From: Geminicoccaceae bacterium
GTDB taxonomy: Bacteria > Pseudomonadota > Alphaproteobacteria > Geminicoccales > Geminicoccaceae
Assembly: GCA_030824835.1 (NCBI GenBank)
Contig: JAPJRA010000158.1
Location: 1-7,462, forward strand
Length of the DNA stretch: 7,462 nucleotides
Reading direction: 5' to 3'
The translations under genes were made by a program, and so were the position numbers. Positions 1 through 6,783 of the stretch are shown in pieces. Every line of letters starts with the position of its first letter. Position 1 is the stretch's first letter. The notes below the pieces were generated by a model. The model searched no databases. It was not told the DNA's origin and saw nothing but the letters and a program-made list of their open reading frames with translations.

Positions 1-116
1 GTCCCGGTGGTCCCGGCGGCCCGGGTGGCTTCGGCGGGCCGCGTGGCCCGCGCGACGACATGGGCGGCGGCTTCGGCCGTGGCCCGCGCGGCCCGCGTTC
101 GGGCCCGCGCTACTGA
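1..116 (+). CDS. C-terminal tail of a Gly/Pro/Arg-rich protein (partial, 5' end outside window)
   Basis: Read from base 3, the sequence encodes 37 residues dominated by Gly, Pro and Arg (PGGPGGPGGFGGPRGPRDD, then GGGFGRGPRGPR), ending GPRY and a TGA at 114-116. The regular G-x-x spacing and the stop just before the hrcA control region make this the most convincing frame. The other plus frames give irregular Ala/Arg/Val-rich translations, and the minus frame has a stop directly before it. Basic, glycine-rich low-complexity tails of this kind occur at the C-terminus of RNA-binding proteins such as DEAD-box helicases and some pseudouridine synthases, where they are disordered and bind RNA. The folded part lies outside the window, so I cannot name the protein. 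Confidence 0.55.
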   Translation, partial: PGGPGGPGGFGGPRGPRDDMGGGFGRGPRGPRSGPRY

Positions 117-230
117 GCTGATTCGACTTGCGGTAGCCTGCTTCCCGTCTATGCGGCGGAGCAGGCGCCGACTTGCCGTCGGATATGCAGGGTGCAATGG
201 CGGCAGCCGCAACGGTTGCCGCCGCTTCCG

Positions 231-259
231 TTGACCGGTGCCGGTGCGGTCCCTACATA
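231..259 (+). promoter_or_regulatory. Candidate promoter of hrcA-grpE
   Basis: TTGACC (231-236) and TACATA (254-259) are separated by exactly 17 bases. The -35 matches 5 of 6 of the sigma-70 consensus, and the -10 matches only 3 of 6. The right half, CCTACATACG (252-261), fits the published alphaproteobacterial heat-shock -10 pattern CYTATNTNNG at all fixed positions but one, and GTTGAC resembles its CTTGAC -35. An RpoH-type promoter is therefore plausible, as expected for hrcA-grpE. Transcription would start near 266, about 30 bases before the ATG at 295. A second, weaker heat-shock-like pair is CTTG at 127-130 with CCCGTCTAT at 144-152. I see no CIRCE element (TTAGCACTC-N9-GAGTGCTAA) here. 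Confidence 0.4.
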
Positions 260-294
260 CGGGGCCAACATTCAAGGATCGGCCCTGCACCGGG

Positions 295-1377
295 ATGATC
301 GTCGAGCTCAACGCCCGATCGAAAGAGGTCTTTCGCCAGATCGTCGACGCCTACGTCGCCACGGGAGAGCCCGTAGGCTCCCGTACGGTGGCGCGGCGGC
401 TGGAGGAGCAGGTCTCGCCTGCCACCATCCGCAACGTGATGGCGGACCTCGAGGAATATGGACTCCTCTACGCCCCGCACACCTCGGCCGGGCGAGTGCC
501 CACCGACGCCGGATTGCGGCTCTATGTCGACGGCCTGCTGGAGGTCGGCAATCTCACCGAGGACGAGCAGCGCGAGATCGAGGGCCGCTGCGTCGTGCGC
601 GGCCGCAGTCTCGAGGGCGTGCTGTCCGATGCGTCCAACGCCCTCTCCGCGCTGTCCCGCTATGCCGGCATCGTGGCGGCGCCCGTCAACGAGCGGCCCT
701 TCCGGCACATCGAGTTCGTCCTCTTGTCGCCGGGCCGGGCCCTGGTCATCGTGGTCGGCGACAACGGCATGGTGGAGAACCGCGTCATCGACGTGCCGCT
801 GGGCATGTCGGTCTCGACGCTCATCGAGGCCGGCAACTATCTCACCGCCAAGCTCGCCGGGCGCAGCTTCGGCGAGGCCCGCTTCAGCATCCTCGAGGAG
901 ATCGAGCAGCATCGCAGCCAGCTCGACGCGCTGACGCAGAAGGTGGTCTCGGCGGGCCTGGCGACCTGGAGCGGAGATTCGGACCGGCGCGAGAACGGGT
1001 TCCTGATCGTGCGCGGCCACGCCAAGCTGCTCGATGACGTCACCAACCTCGCCGACCTTGAGCGCATCCGCGGGCTGTTCGCCATGCTCGAGGCGCGCCA
1101 GAGCATCCTGCGGCTGGTCGAGCTGACCCAGTCCGCCAAGGGCATGCAAATCTTCATCGGCGCCGAGAATCAGCTTTTCGGCCTGTCGGGCTGCTCGATG
1201 ATCGTGGCCCCTTACAGCGCCGGCGCCGAGGGCGGGCGCGGCGCCGAGGTTGTGGGGGCGATCGGCGTGATCGGCCCGACCCGCATGAACTATGCCCGCA
1301 TCATCCCGCTGGTCGACTACACCGCACGTGTGGTCAGCCGCATCCTAGGCACTCCCGATTCCGAGACGAGGCGATGA
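295..1377 (+). CDS. hrcA: Heat-inducible transcription repressor HrcA
   Basis: HrcA is the dimeric repressor that binds CIRCE operators, typically before groESL, and is kept active by GroEL. The product is 360 residues, normal for the family. The N-terminal winged helix is clear: ELNARSKEVFRQIVDAY at 4-20, GEPVGSRT at 24-31, SPATIRNVMADLEEYGLL at 41-58 and the signature SAGRVPTDAGLRLYVD at 64-79. The C-terminal GAF-like domain ends with the conserved IGPTRMNYARIIPLVDYT starting at residue 326. I chose ATG 295 because the family starts a few residues before ELN. The in-frame GTG at 238 would lie inside the candidate promoter and adds 19 residues unlike HrcA. No strong ribosome site precedes 295; AAGGA at 274-278 is rather far. 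The stop overlaps the grpE start (ATGA), so the two are translationally coupled. Confidence 0.95.
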   Translation: MIVELNARSKEVFRQIVDAYVATGEPVGSRTVARRLEEQVSPATIRNVMADLEEYGLLYAPHTSAGRVPTDAGLRLYVDGLLEVGNLTEDEQREIEGRCVVRGRSLEGVLSDASNALSALSRYAGIVAAPVNERPFRHIEFVLLSPGRALVIVVGDNGMVENRVIDVPLGMSVSTLIEAGNYLTAKLAGRSFGEARFSILEEIEQHRSQLDALTQKVVSAGLATWSGDSDRRENGFLIVRGHAKLLDDVTNLADLERIRGLFAMLEARQSILRLVELTQSAKGMQIFIGAENQLFGLSGCSMIVAPYSAGAEGGRGAEVVGAIGVIGPTRMNYARIIPLVDYTARVVSRILGTPDSETRR

Positions 1378-1955
1378 ACGATAGCAACGACCAAGAGAAT
1401 CCCGACATTCTCAACGGCCAGGAGGCCCCTGCCGTGGAGCCGGCCCCGACGGCCGAGGAACACCAGGAGCTCAAGGATCGCCTGCTGCGCACCCTGGCCG
1501 AGATGGAGAACCTGCGCCGCCGGACCCAGCGCGAGGTCGAGGACGCACGCAAGTTCGCGGTGACCGGCTTCGCCCGCGATCTGCTGGAGGTCAGCGACAA
1601 TCTCAGCCGCGCCCTGGCCTCGGTGCCGCAGGAGGCACGGCAGCAGAGCGACTTCATGAAGAACCTGGTGCTGGGCGTCGAGATGACCGAACGGTCGCTG
1701 CAGAGCGCCTTCGAGAAGCATCAGGTGCGCCGGGTCGAGCCGCAGAAGGGCGAGAAGTTCGACCACAAGGTTCACCAGGCGATGTTCGAGGTACCGACCG
1801 GCGACCTGCCGGCCGGAACCATTGCCGAGGTGATCCAGGGCGGGTATGTGATCGCCGACCGGCTGCTGCGTCCGGCTTTGGTGGGCGTGGCCAAGGCATT
1901 GCCGGGCGGCGACGGCGGTCAGCCCCGGGGCAGCCAGGTCGATGCCACGGTCTGA
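1374..1955 (+). CDS. grpE: Co-chaperone GrpE, nucleotide-exchange factor of DnaK
   Basis: GrpE releases ADP from DnaK in the cytoplasmic Hsp70 cycle and acts as a thermosensor. The 193-residue product has the usual layout. An acidic, disordered N-terminus covers about 1-28. A long dimerising helix runs from about 29 to 75 and includes AEMENLRRRTQREVEDARKF. A helical bundle follows, and the C-terminal beta wing comes last. The family signature is complete: FDHKVHQAM at 129-137, then GGYVIADRLLRPALVGV from 156. The ATG at 1374 shares bases with the hrcA TGA, and GAGG at 1368-1371 lies almost against it, so translation probably depends on ribosomes finishing hrcA. dnaK does not follow, which is usual in alphaproteobacteria where dnaKJ is elsewhere. 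The C-terminal tail after VAKALPG (GDGGQPRGSQVDATV) is low-complexity and ordinary. Confidence 0.95.
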   Translation: MNDSNDQENPDILNGQEAPAVEPAPTAEEHQELKDRLLRTLAEMENLRRRTQREVEDARKFAVTGFARDLLEVSDNLSRALASVPQEARQQSDFMKNLVLGVEMTERSLQSAFEKHQVRRVEPQKGEKFDHKVHQAMFEVPTGDLPAGTIAEVIQGGYVIADRLLRPALVGVAKALPGGDGGQPRGSQVDATV

Positions 1956-2030
1956 CGGCAGCGGGAGCCGGCGGGGACGGGCTGCGATCGACGGCCGGTC
2001 CGGAACAAATCGACAAAGGGCAGAGTGCTG

Positions 2031-3254
2031 ATGCAGAGCGGCGTAAAGAAGGTCGTCCTGGCCTATTCCGGTGGCCTCGACACCTCGGTGATCCTGCGCT
2101 GGTTGCAGGACTACTATCGCTGCGAGGTGATCACCTTCACGGCCGACCTCGGCCAGGGCGAGGAGCTCGAGCCCGCCCGCGCCAAGGCCGAGCTCATGGG
2201 CGTGAAGCAGATCTACATCGAGGACGTGCAGGAGGAGTTCGTCCGCGACTACGTGTTCCCGATGTTCCGTGCCAACGCCCTCTACGAGGGCTGCTACCTG
2301 CTCGGCACCTCGATCGCCCGGCCGCTGATCGCCAAGCGGCTGATCGAGATCGCGGCCGAGACCGGCGCCGACGCCATCGCCCACGGTGCCACCGGCAAGG
2401 GCAACGATCAGGTCCGCTTCGAGCTGGCGAGCTACGCGCTCAACCCGCACATCAAGGTCATCGCCCCCTGGCGCGAGTGGGACCTGGACAGCCGCGACAA
2501 GCTGATCGAGTACGCCGAGGGCCGACAGATCCCGATTCCGCGCGGCAAGCGCGGCGAGGCCCCCTACTCCACCGACGCCAACCTGTTGCACATCTCCTAC
2601 GAGGGCAAGGCGCTCGAGGATCCCTGGGTCGAGCCCGACGACGAGATGTTCACGCGGACCGTCTCGCCCGAGGCGGCGCCCGACCGGCCGACCTATGTCG
2701 AGATCGGCTTCGAGCGCGGCGACCCGGTAAGCGTCGACGGCGAGCCTTTGTCGCCGGCCAACCTGTTGCGCCGCCTCAACGACCTAGCCGGTGCCAACGG
2801 CATCGGCCGGCTGGACCTGGTGGAGAACCGCTTCGTCGGCATGAAGTCGCGCGGAGTCTACGAGACGCCGGGCGGCACCGTGCTGCTGTTGGCGCACCGC
2901 GCGATCGAGAGCATCACGCTGGACCGGGGTGCGGCCCATCTCAAGGACGAGATGATGCCGCGCTACGCCGAGCTGGTCTATAACGGGTTCTGGTTCGCGC
3001 CGGAGCGCGAGATGCTGCAGGCGCTGATCGACCAGAGCCAGGCGAACGTCACCGGCACCGTGCGCGTGAAGCTCTACAAGGGCTCGGCGCAGGTGGTCGG
3101 CCGCAAGGCGCCGCACACGCTCTACAGCCACGCCTTCGCCACCTTCGAGAAGGACACGGTCTACAACCAGCGCGACGCCGAGGGCTTCATCCGGCTGAAC
3201 GCGCTGCGGCTGCGGATCGGTGCCCTGTCGCGGGAAATCGGCCAGGATCGCTGA
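2031..3254 (+). CDS. argG: Argininosuccinate synthase
   Basis: ArgG condenses citrulline and aspartate, using ATP, to argininosuccinate, the penultimate step of arginine synthesis. It is a cytoplasmic homotetramer. The 407-residue length is typical. The ATP-binding PP-loop AYSGGLDTS lies at residues 11-19. The second family signature, [13 protein letters not shown], is at 118-130, and the conserved [21 protein letters not shown] begins at 178. No key block is missing. I chose ATG 2031 ([15 protein letters not shown]); GTG 2025, only two codons upstream, is equally possible, since AAAGGG at 2015-2020 is 10 bases from the ATG and 4 from the GTG. The 75-base gap after grpE contains no clear terminator, so read-through from the heat-shock genes is possible. 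The gene ends at a strong hairpin (3283-3308). Confidence 0.96.
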   Translation: MQSGVKKVVLAYSGGLDTSVILRWLQDYYRCEVITFTADLGQGEELEPARAKAELMGVKQIYIEDVQEEFVRDYVFPMFRANALYEGCYLLGTSIARPLIAKRLIEIAAETGADAIAHGATGKGNDQVRFELASYALNPHIKVIAPWREWDLDSRDKLIEYAEGRQIPIPRGKRGEAPYSTDANLLHISYEGKALEDPWVEPDDEMFTRTVSPEAAPDRPTYVEIGFERGDPVSVDGEPLSPANLLRRLNDLAGANGIGRLDLVENRFVGMKSRGVYETPGGTVLLLAHRAIESITLDRGAAHLKDEMMPRYAELVYNGFWFAPEREMLQALIDQSQANVTGTVRVKLYKGSAQVVGRKAPHTLYSHAFATFEKDTVYNQRDAEGFIRLNALRLRIGALSREIGQDR

Positions 3255-3282
3255 ACCCCGGCTGCTCCCTTACGGCAAGGAC

Positions 3283-3308
3283 CAGGCCGGCGCTTCGGCA
3301 CCGGCCTG
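3283..3308. terminator. TTCG-loop hairpin between convergent argG and phasin genes
   Basis: Arms CAGGCCGGCGC (3283-3293) and GCACCGGCCTG (3298-3308) pair at 10 of 11 positions, with one C-A mismatch, around a TTCG tetraloop closed by C-G, an unusually stable configuration. It lies 28 bases after the argG stop and 8 bases after the phasin stop, so it probably serves both genes. There is no proper T-run on either side, so it may act by stabilising 3' ends or as a weak intrinsic terminator. Confidence 0.55.
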
Positions 3309-3316
3309 CCTGGACC

Positions 3317-3796
3317 TCAAGCGGCCTTCTTCAGGCCGTCCTGCCGGGCACTGAACCACCGGCTGGCCATGTCGCCGGCCATCTCCATCTGCCGGGTCAT
3401 GCCGTGGCCCAGCCGCGTCATGCTTTGCTGGACGTAGTCGTGCTGGATCTCCATCGCCTCGCGCCAGTCGCGCGTGGCGACCAGACGCTGCAGGGTCTGC
3501 ACGTTGCGCTGCATCTGCTCGCGCCCGAGCTCGATCCAGAACGCCGCCAGATCGGTCTCGGCCTTGACCAGATCGCGCATCGCGGGCCCGGCCTCGTCGA
3601 GCACCACGCGCATCATCGGTGCCGCCGTCCGCCCGGCGACCTCGCGCCCGCGCTCGAGGGCGGCCTCCGCGGCCTGAGCCAGGGAATCCGTAGTCTCCTG
3701 AGCATGATCCGCCGTCTGGTCGATGGCCTCGGCGGCGACCTCGCCGGTCTGCTTGACGTTGTTCCGGGCGGTGTCCCGGCTGCTGGCCTGGGCCAT
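3317..3796 (-). CDS. Phasin-family protein
   Basis: Phasins are small amphipathic helical proteins that coat polyhydroxyalkanoate granules and control their number and size. The 159-residue product is Ala-, Gln- and Glu-rich, has no signal peptide or membrane segment, and looks entirely helical. Residues 1-45 are polar and probably disordered (many T, Q, D and A). The C-terminal half carries the typical phasin helix pattern ATRDWREAMEIQHDYVQQSM followed by TRLGHGMTRQMEMAGDMASRW. The ATG at 3796 is supported by AAGGGG on the minus strand at 3809-3804, seven bases upstream. No polyhydroxyalkanoate synthase or depolymerase is in the window, so granule association is inferred from family resemblance. 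Phasin-like proteins are weakly conserved, and a stress-related phasin-domain protein is the main alternative. Confidence 0.75.
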   Translation of the reverse strand: MAQASSRDTARNNVKQTGEVAAEAIDQTADHAQETTDSLAQAAEAALERGREVAGRTAAPMMRVVLDEAGPAMRDLVKAETDLAAFWIELGREQMQRNVQTLQRLVATRDWREAMEIQHDYVQQSMTRLGHGMTRQMEMAGDMASRWFSARQDGLKKAA

Positions 3797-3854
3797 TCGA
3801 TTTCCCCTTATCTGGTGATCTGGGACTCGGTGCAGTCGTGCGCGCGTGAACTCC

Positions 3855-3874
3855 GCCGCACTGCAACATCAAAA
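3855..3874 (-). promoter_or_regulatory. TGC-rich site upstream of the phasin gene (possible PhaR operator)
   Basis: Read on the minus strand, this site is TTTTGATGTTGCAGTGCGGC, about 60 to 80 bases before the phasin ATG. The TTGCAGTGC core resembles the TGC-rich operators described for the polyhydroxyalkanoate regulator PhaR in alphaproteobacteria. I could not find a clear -35/-10 pair next to it. The 152-base divergent region (3797-3948) otherwise shows nothing convincing, including no good promoter for the transporter gene. Confidence 0.22.
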
Positions 3875-3948
3875 GCCTCGCCGGCCAGATTGTTCCGACA
3901 TGGTGCCGGTTTCATGATCGCGCCCGCGCTGCCGCGGGCCGGCTGAGC

Positions 3949-5760
3949 ATGGCGCGCGAGCTGCGGGCACTCGAGCGCGGCACCGCCGGCAAGGGGGCGG
4001 ATCGGGCGGCGATGCGCCGGCTGCTGCGCGTGTTCTGGGGCGAGGCCGAGCCGGCGCTGCGGCTGCGGATCGTCGGCACCGTTGTCCTCCTCGCCTGCAC
4101 CGCCCTCGTCAACGCACTGGTGCCGCTGCTCTTCGCGCGCGCGGTCGACGGGCTGGCCCCCGGGCACGCCGCGCTCGCCGCCCCGGCGGCGATCGTCATG
4201 GCCTACGTCGCCGTGCAGTGGCTGGCCAAGGTGCTGAACGAGCTGCGCTGGGCGCTCTACGGGCCGATCGAGCAGCGCACCCGCCGCCGCCTCGCCCGTC
4301 ACGCGCTCGAGCATCTGCACGCCCTCTCCTTGAGCTTCCATCTCGCCCGCCGCACCGGCCAGATCAGCCGCGTGCTGGAGAACGGCCTGAACGGCGGTCG
4401 CGAGCTGCTGTTCGACGGCGTGTTCCTGATCCTGCCGCTGGCGGCCGAGATCGTCTTCGTCGCCATCGTCATGCTGGCCCGGCTGGACGCCGTGTTCACG
4501 GTGATCCTGGTCGTGACCATCCTGCTCTATGGCACGACGCTGGTGGCGGGCTCCGAATGGCTGCGCACCCACCAGCGCAAGGCCGTGGTCGAGGCCTCGA
4601 CCGCGCACGGCAAGGCCATCGACAGCCTGCTCAACTACGAGACGGTCAAGTATTTCGGCAATGAGCAGCACGTGGCCGAGCGCTACGACCGGAGCCTCGC
4701 CAAGGTCGAGCGGCTGACCGTCAAGGCGCTGACCTTCCGCAGCCTGACCGGCATGGTGTTCGTGAGCATCCTCGCCTGCGGCACCGGCCTGATCCTGCTG
4801 CTGGCCGTGCGCCGGGTGACCGAAGGCAGCATGAGCGTGGGCGAGCTGGTCCTGGTCAACAGCTACCTCCTGCAGCTGGCCCGGCCGATGGACCGGCTGG
4901 GGCAGCTCTACCGCTCGATCAAGCAGGCCTTCGTCGACCTCGAGCAGCTGCTGGAGCTGCTGGCCGAGGCGCCCGAGGTGCAGGATGCGCCCGCCGCCAT
5001 CCCGCTCCCGACAGGGCCGGGGGCGATCAGGTTCGAGCGGGTCTCCTTCGCCTACGGGCCCGACCGCGAGATCCTGCGTGACGTCGCGTTCGAGCTGGCC
5101 CCGGGCCGGCGGGTGGCCCTGGTCGGCCCCACCGGGGCCGGCAAGTCGACCATCGCTCGCCTGCTGTTCCGCTTCTACGATCCGACCGAAGGCCGCATCC
5201 TGATCGACGGCCACGACCTGCGCGACGTGACCCAGGCCTCCTTGCGCGCCGCCATCGCCGTGGTCCCGCAGGATACGGTGCTGTTCAACGACACGATCGG
5301 CTACAACCTCGCCTTCGGCCGCCCCGACGCCAGCCCGGCCGAGATCGAGGCCGCCGCCCGCGCGGCCGAGCTGCACGCTTTCATTGCCAGCCTGCCCGAC
5401 GGCTACGACACGCTGGTCGGCGAGCGCGGCCTCAAGCTGTCCGGCGGCGAGAAGCAGCGCGTGGCGATCGCCCGCGCGATCCTGAAACGGCCGCGCATCC
5501 TGATCCTCGACGAGGCCAGCTCGGCCCTGGACAGTGCGACCGAGCAGGCCATCCAGCGCCGCCTGCGTGCGATCGGCCATGGCACCTCGACCCTGGTCGT
5601 CGCCCACCGACTCGCCACCATCGTCGACGCCGACCTGATCCTGGTCCTCGACCACGGCCGCATCGTCGAGCGCGGCACCCACGCTCACCTCCTGGCGCGC
5701 GGCGGCCTATACGCCGACCTGTGGCGCCGGCAGGGATCGGCGCGGGTGGAGGCCGGCTGA
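3949..5760 (+). CDS. Atm1/HMT1-type ABC half-transporter (membrane plus ATPase domains)
   Basis: Proteins of this type form homodimers in the inner membrane and export glutathione derivatives or metal-glutathione adducts; mitochondrial relatives support cytosolic iron-sulfur assembly. The 603-residue chain begins with a six-helix exporter domain: hydrophobic spans near 41-63, 75-96, 153-177, 178-203 and 268-290, plus a weaker one near 305. The motif NYETVKYFGNE at 229-239 is characteristic of the Atm1/HMT1 branch. The nucleotide-binding domain is complete: Walker A GPTGAGKS (393-400), Q-loop Gln441, signature LSGGEKQR (497-504), Walker B ILILDE (517-522) and switch His553. The ATG at 3949 has no clear ribosome site. 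ATG 4012 (MRRLLRVFWG), with AAGGGGG upstream at 3991-3997, is an alternative start that loses only 21 polar residues. The substrate cannot be read from the sequence. Confidence 0.92.
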   Translation: MARELRALERGTAGKGADRAAMRRLLRVFWGEAEPALRLRIVGTVVLLACTALVNALVPLLFARAVDGLAPGHAALAAPAAIVMAYVAVQWLAKVLNELRWALYGPIEQRTRRRLARHALEHLHALSLSFHLARRTGQISRVLENGLNGGRELLFDGVFLILPLAAEIVFVAIVMLARLDAVFTVILVVTILLYGTTLVAGSEWLRTHQRKAVVEASTAHGKAIDSLLNYETVKYFGNEQHVAERYDRSLAKVERLTVKALTFRSLTGMVFVSILACGTGLILLLAVRRVTEGSMSVGELVLVNSYLLQLARPMDRLGQLYRSIKQAFVDLEQLLELLAEAPEVQDAPAAIPLPTGPGAIRFERVSFAYGPDREILRDVAFELAPGRRVALVGPTGAGKSTIARLLFRFYDPTEGRILIDGHDLRDVTQASLRAAIAVVPQDTVLFNDTIGYNLAFGRPDASPAEIEAAARAAELHAFIASLPDGYDTLVGERGLKLSGGEKQRVAIARAILKRPRILILDEASSALDSATEQAIQRRLRAIGHGTSTLVVAHRLATIVDADLILVLDHGRIVERGTHAHLLARGGLYADLWRRQGSARVEAG

Positions 5761-5767
5761 GGCCACG

Positions 5768-5797
5768 CTGTCCCCCCGCCATCGGATCGCGTAGGAT
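5768..5797 (+). promoter_or_regulatory. Weak promoter candidate for the Uma2 gene
   Basis: CTGTCC (5768-5773) and TAGGAT (5792-5797) are 18 bases apart, with the -10 matching 4 of 6 of the sigma-70 consensus and the -35 only poorly. Its interest is that the same layout, with the same 18-base spacing, recurs at 6473-6502, inside a repeated stretch (5759-5780 versus 6464-6484, about 19 of 22 positions alike). Confidence 0.25.
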
Positions 5798-5825
5798 AAG
5801 GCCAGTGGCTCGGAGACCATAGGCG

Positions 5826-6407
5826 ATGCAGGCCATCCTCGACCGCCCCGACACTCCCACCCGCCGCCGCTTCGACGTCGACGCCTACTACCGCATGGCG
5901 GAGGTGGGCATCCTCTCGCCGAAAGAGCGAGTCGAGCTGATCGACGGGGAGATCATCGAGATGGCCCCGATCGGCAGCGCGCATGGCGGCACGACCGACC
6001 ATCTGACCACCCTGGTCGCAGGCACCGTTGCCGGCGGCGAGGTGCAGGCCCGCGTGCAGGGCTCGCTGCGCCTGGACGCGTTCAACGAGCCGCAACCCGA
6101 TCTCATGCTCCTGCGGCCCCGACCGGACTTCTACCGCAACGCCCACCCCACCGCCGCCGACGTCCTCCTCCTGGTCGAGGTCGCCGACAGCTCGCTGGCG
6201 TGGGACCGCGGCCCCAAGCTCGCCCTCTACGCCCGTCACGGCGTGCCCGAGGTGTGGATCGTCGACCTGCGCGGCCGCACAGTCGAGGTCTGTCGGCAGC
6301 CCGGCCCCGAAGGCTACACGGAACGGCGCTCGGTAGTCACGGGCGAGCTCACGCCGGTGCTCTTGCCGACGTTGCGGATCGATGTGTCGGCCCTGATCGG
6401 GGCTTAG
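5826..6407 (+). CDS. Uma2-family (DUF820) PD-(D/E)XK nuclease-like protein
   Basis: This 193-residue protein belongs to the Uma2/DUF820 family, predicted restriction-endonuclease-fold nucleases whose cellular role is largely unknown. The conserved N-terminal block ERVELIDGEIIEM lies at about 34-46. The expected active-site residues are present: Asp92 in QPDLMLL, Glu118 in LLLVEVADSS and Lys131 in GPKLALYARHG, followed by VPEVWIVDL. The fold is therefore intact and catalysis is possible. The ATG at 5826 has GGAG at 5812-5815, ten bases upstream, and starts MQAILDRP, normal for the family. It lies 65 bases after the transporter stop and could be co-transcribed, though a promoter candidate lies in the gap. 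A decayed relative lies downstream (7029-7379), so this locus has held at least two copies. Confidence 0.88.
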   Translation: MQAILDRPDTPTRRRFDVDAYYRMAEVGILSPKERVELIDGEIIEMAPIGSAHGGTTDHLTTLVAGTVAGGEVQARVQGSLRLDAFNEPQPDLMLLRPRPDFYRNAHPTAADVLLLVEVADSSLAWDRGPKLALYARHGVPEVWIVDLRGRTVEVCRQPGPEGYTERRSVVTGELTPVLLPTLRIDVSALIGA

Positions 6408-6441
6408 CGGTCGGATACCCCGTACGGTGAAAGGCTGGCAG

Positions 6442-6459
6442 CGCCTCTGGTGCGAGGCG
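6442..6459 (+). terminator. Small hairpin after the Uma2 gene (weak terminator candidate)
   Basis: CGCCTC (6442-6447) and GAGGCG (6454-6459) form a perfect 6-bp stem around a TGGTGC loop, 35 bases after the Uma2 stop. No T-run follows, so termination is only a possibility. Confidence 0.2.
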
Positions 6460-6463
6460 GATC

Positions 6464-6527
6464 GAGGCCGCGCTGTCGCCCGCCGCCCTATGTGGCTATA
6501 TTCATGGTCATGCAGGCCGCCCTCTAG
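6464..6527 (+). pseudogene. Possible 5' remnant of a second Uma2 copy (upstream region and first five codons)
   Basis: Bases 6464-6484 resemble the stretch upstream of the intact Uma2 gene (5759-5780): GAGGCC, one differing base, then CGCTGTC and CCCGCC, about 19 of 22 aligned positions alike. Bases 6510-6524 read ATGCAGGCCGCCCTC, against ATGCAGGCCATCCTC at the intact gene's start (13 of 15), and then run directly into TAG (6525-6527). This looks like the beginning of a duplicated gene whose body has been lost, with its 3' half reappearing at 7029-7379 beyond hicA. The match is short and the region GC-rich, so chance resemblance is not excluded. Confidence 0.35.
6473..6502 (+). promoter_or_regulatory. 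Candidate promoter of hicBA
   Basis: The -10 hexamer TATATT (6497-6502) matches 5 of 6 of the consensus and is conspicuous in this GC-rich region. The -35 position, CTGTCG (6473-6478) at 18 bases, is poor. Transcription would start near 6510, leaving about 58 untranslated bases before hicB. The element lies inside the possible Uma2 remnant, so the toxin-antitoxin pair may be using the promoter of the lost gene. Confidence 0.4.
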
Positions 6528-6531
6528 GAGC

Positions 6532-6539
6532 GTTGCAAC
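6532..6539. promoter_or_regulatory. Perfect palindrome GTTGCAAC between hicBA promoter and hicB
   Basis: The eight-base palindrome GTTGCAAC lies about 30 bases downstream of the -10 candidate and 28 before the hicB ATG, where an autoregulatory operator could be. The HicB here seems to lack its own DNA-binding domain, so a link to autorepression is uncertain. The core TTGCAAC recurs at 7029-7035, just after hicA, and could instead mark the edges of the inserted module. Confidence 0.18.
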
Positions 6540-6567
6540 CCCTGCCCCATCCTTAGGTAGCGAGTCC

Positions 6568-6780
6568 ATGACGAGCGTCACCGCCTACGTCGAGCAGGAT
6601 CCCGAGACCCAGCTTTATGTCGCCGTGGTGCCGGGCCTGCCCGGCGCGCACACCCAGGCCGCAAGCCTCGATGAGCTGCGCACGAATCTCGAGGAGGTCA
6701 TCGGGCTCCTCCTCGAGGAGGAAACCGGGCTGCGCGACCGGCTGCCTCGGTTCGTCGGCGTGCAGCAGATCGAGGTGTGA
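6568..6780 (+). CDS. hicB: HicB-family antitoxin (short form)
   Basis: HicB neutralises the HicA mRNA interferase by binding it. The 70-residue product carries the partial RNase-H-like HicB core: TAYVEQDPETQLYVAVVPGL, then PGAHTQAASLDELRTNLEEVIGLLLEE. This matches the family pattern of a strand, a PGLPG-x-HTQ turn and a helix beginning SLDEL. Unlike longer HicB proteins, there is no room for a C-terminal helix-turn-helix or ribbon-helix-helix. Autorepression would therefore need another factor or work differently. I chose ATG 6568; the frame is open upstream to a GTG at 6427, but that extension runs through the promoter candidate and is unlike HicB. AGG at 6555-6557 is a weak ribosome site. 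hicA follows after three bases. Confidence 0.85.
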   Translation: MTSVTAYVEQDPETQLYVAVVPGLPGAHTQAASLDELRTNLEEVIGLLLEEETGLRDRLPRFVGVQQIEV

Positions 6781-6783
6781 TGA

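Noticed and set aside
7..234. Open frame of 75 codons rich in Ala, Arg and Val
   Set aside because: Shadow of the Gly/Pro/Arg-rich frame; it has no ribosome site and no recognisable pattern, and it runs through the control region.
238..294. GTG at 238 as the start of hrcA, giving 379 residues
   Set aside because: The extra 19 residues do not resemble HrcA, and the codon lies between the -35 and -10 elements of the promoter candidate. ATG 295 places the conserved ELNARSKE block where the family has it.
1956..2024. Terminator between grpE and argG
   Set aside because: Several short GC-rich inverted pairs occur, but none is a stem longer than about five pairs, and there is no T-run.
1317..2591. 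Long minus-strand open frame (424 codons) across hrcA, grpE and argG
   Set aside because: It overlaps three well-identified genes and its translation has no family resemblance. Long antisense frames are expected in GC-rich coding DNA.
3808..5688. Minus-strand open frame of 626 codons opposite the ABC transporter
   Set aside because: Its translation is rich in Asp, Gln, His and Gly, the typical mirror image of GC-rich codons. The plus strand carries all ABC ATPase motifs in order.
6427..6567. N-terminal extension of HicB from GTG 6427
   Set aside because: The extension is Arg/Trp/Ser-rich, unlike any HicB, and crosses the promoter candidate. The HicB fold starts right after ATG 6568.
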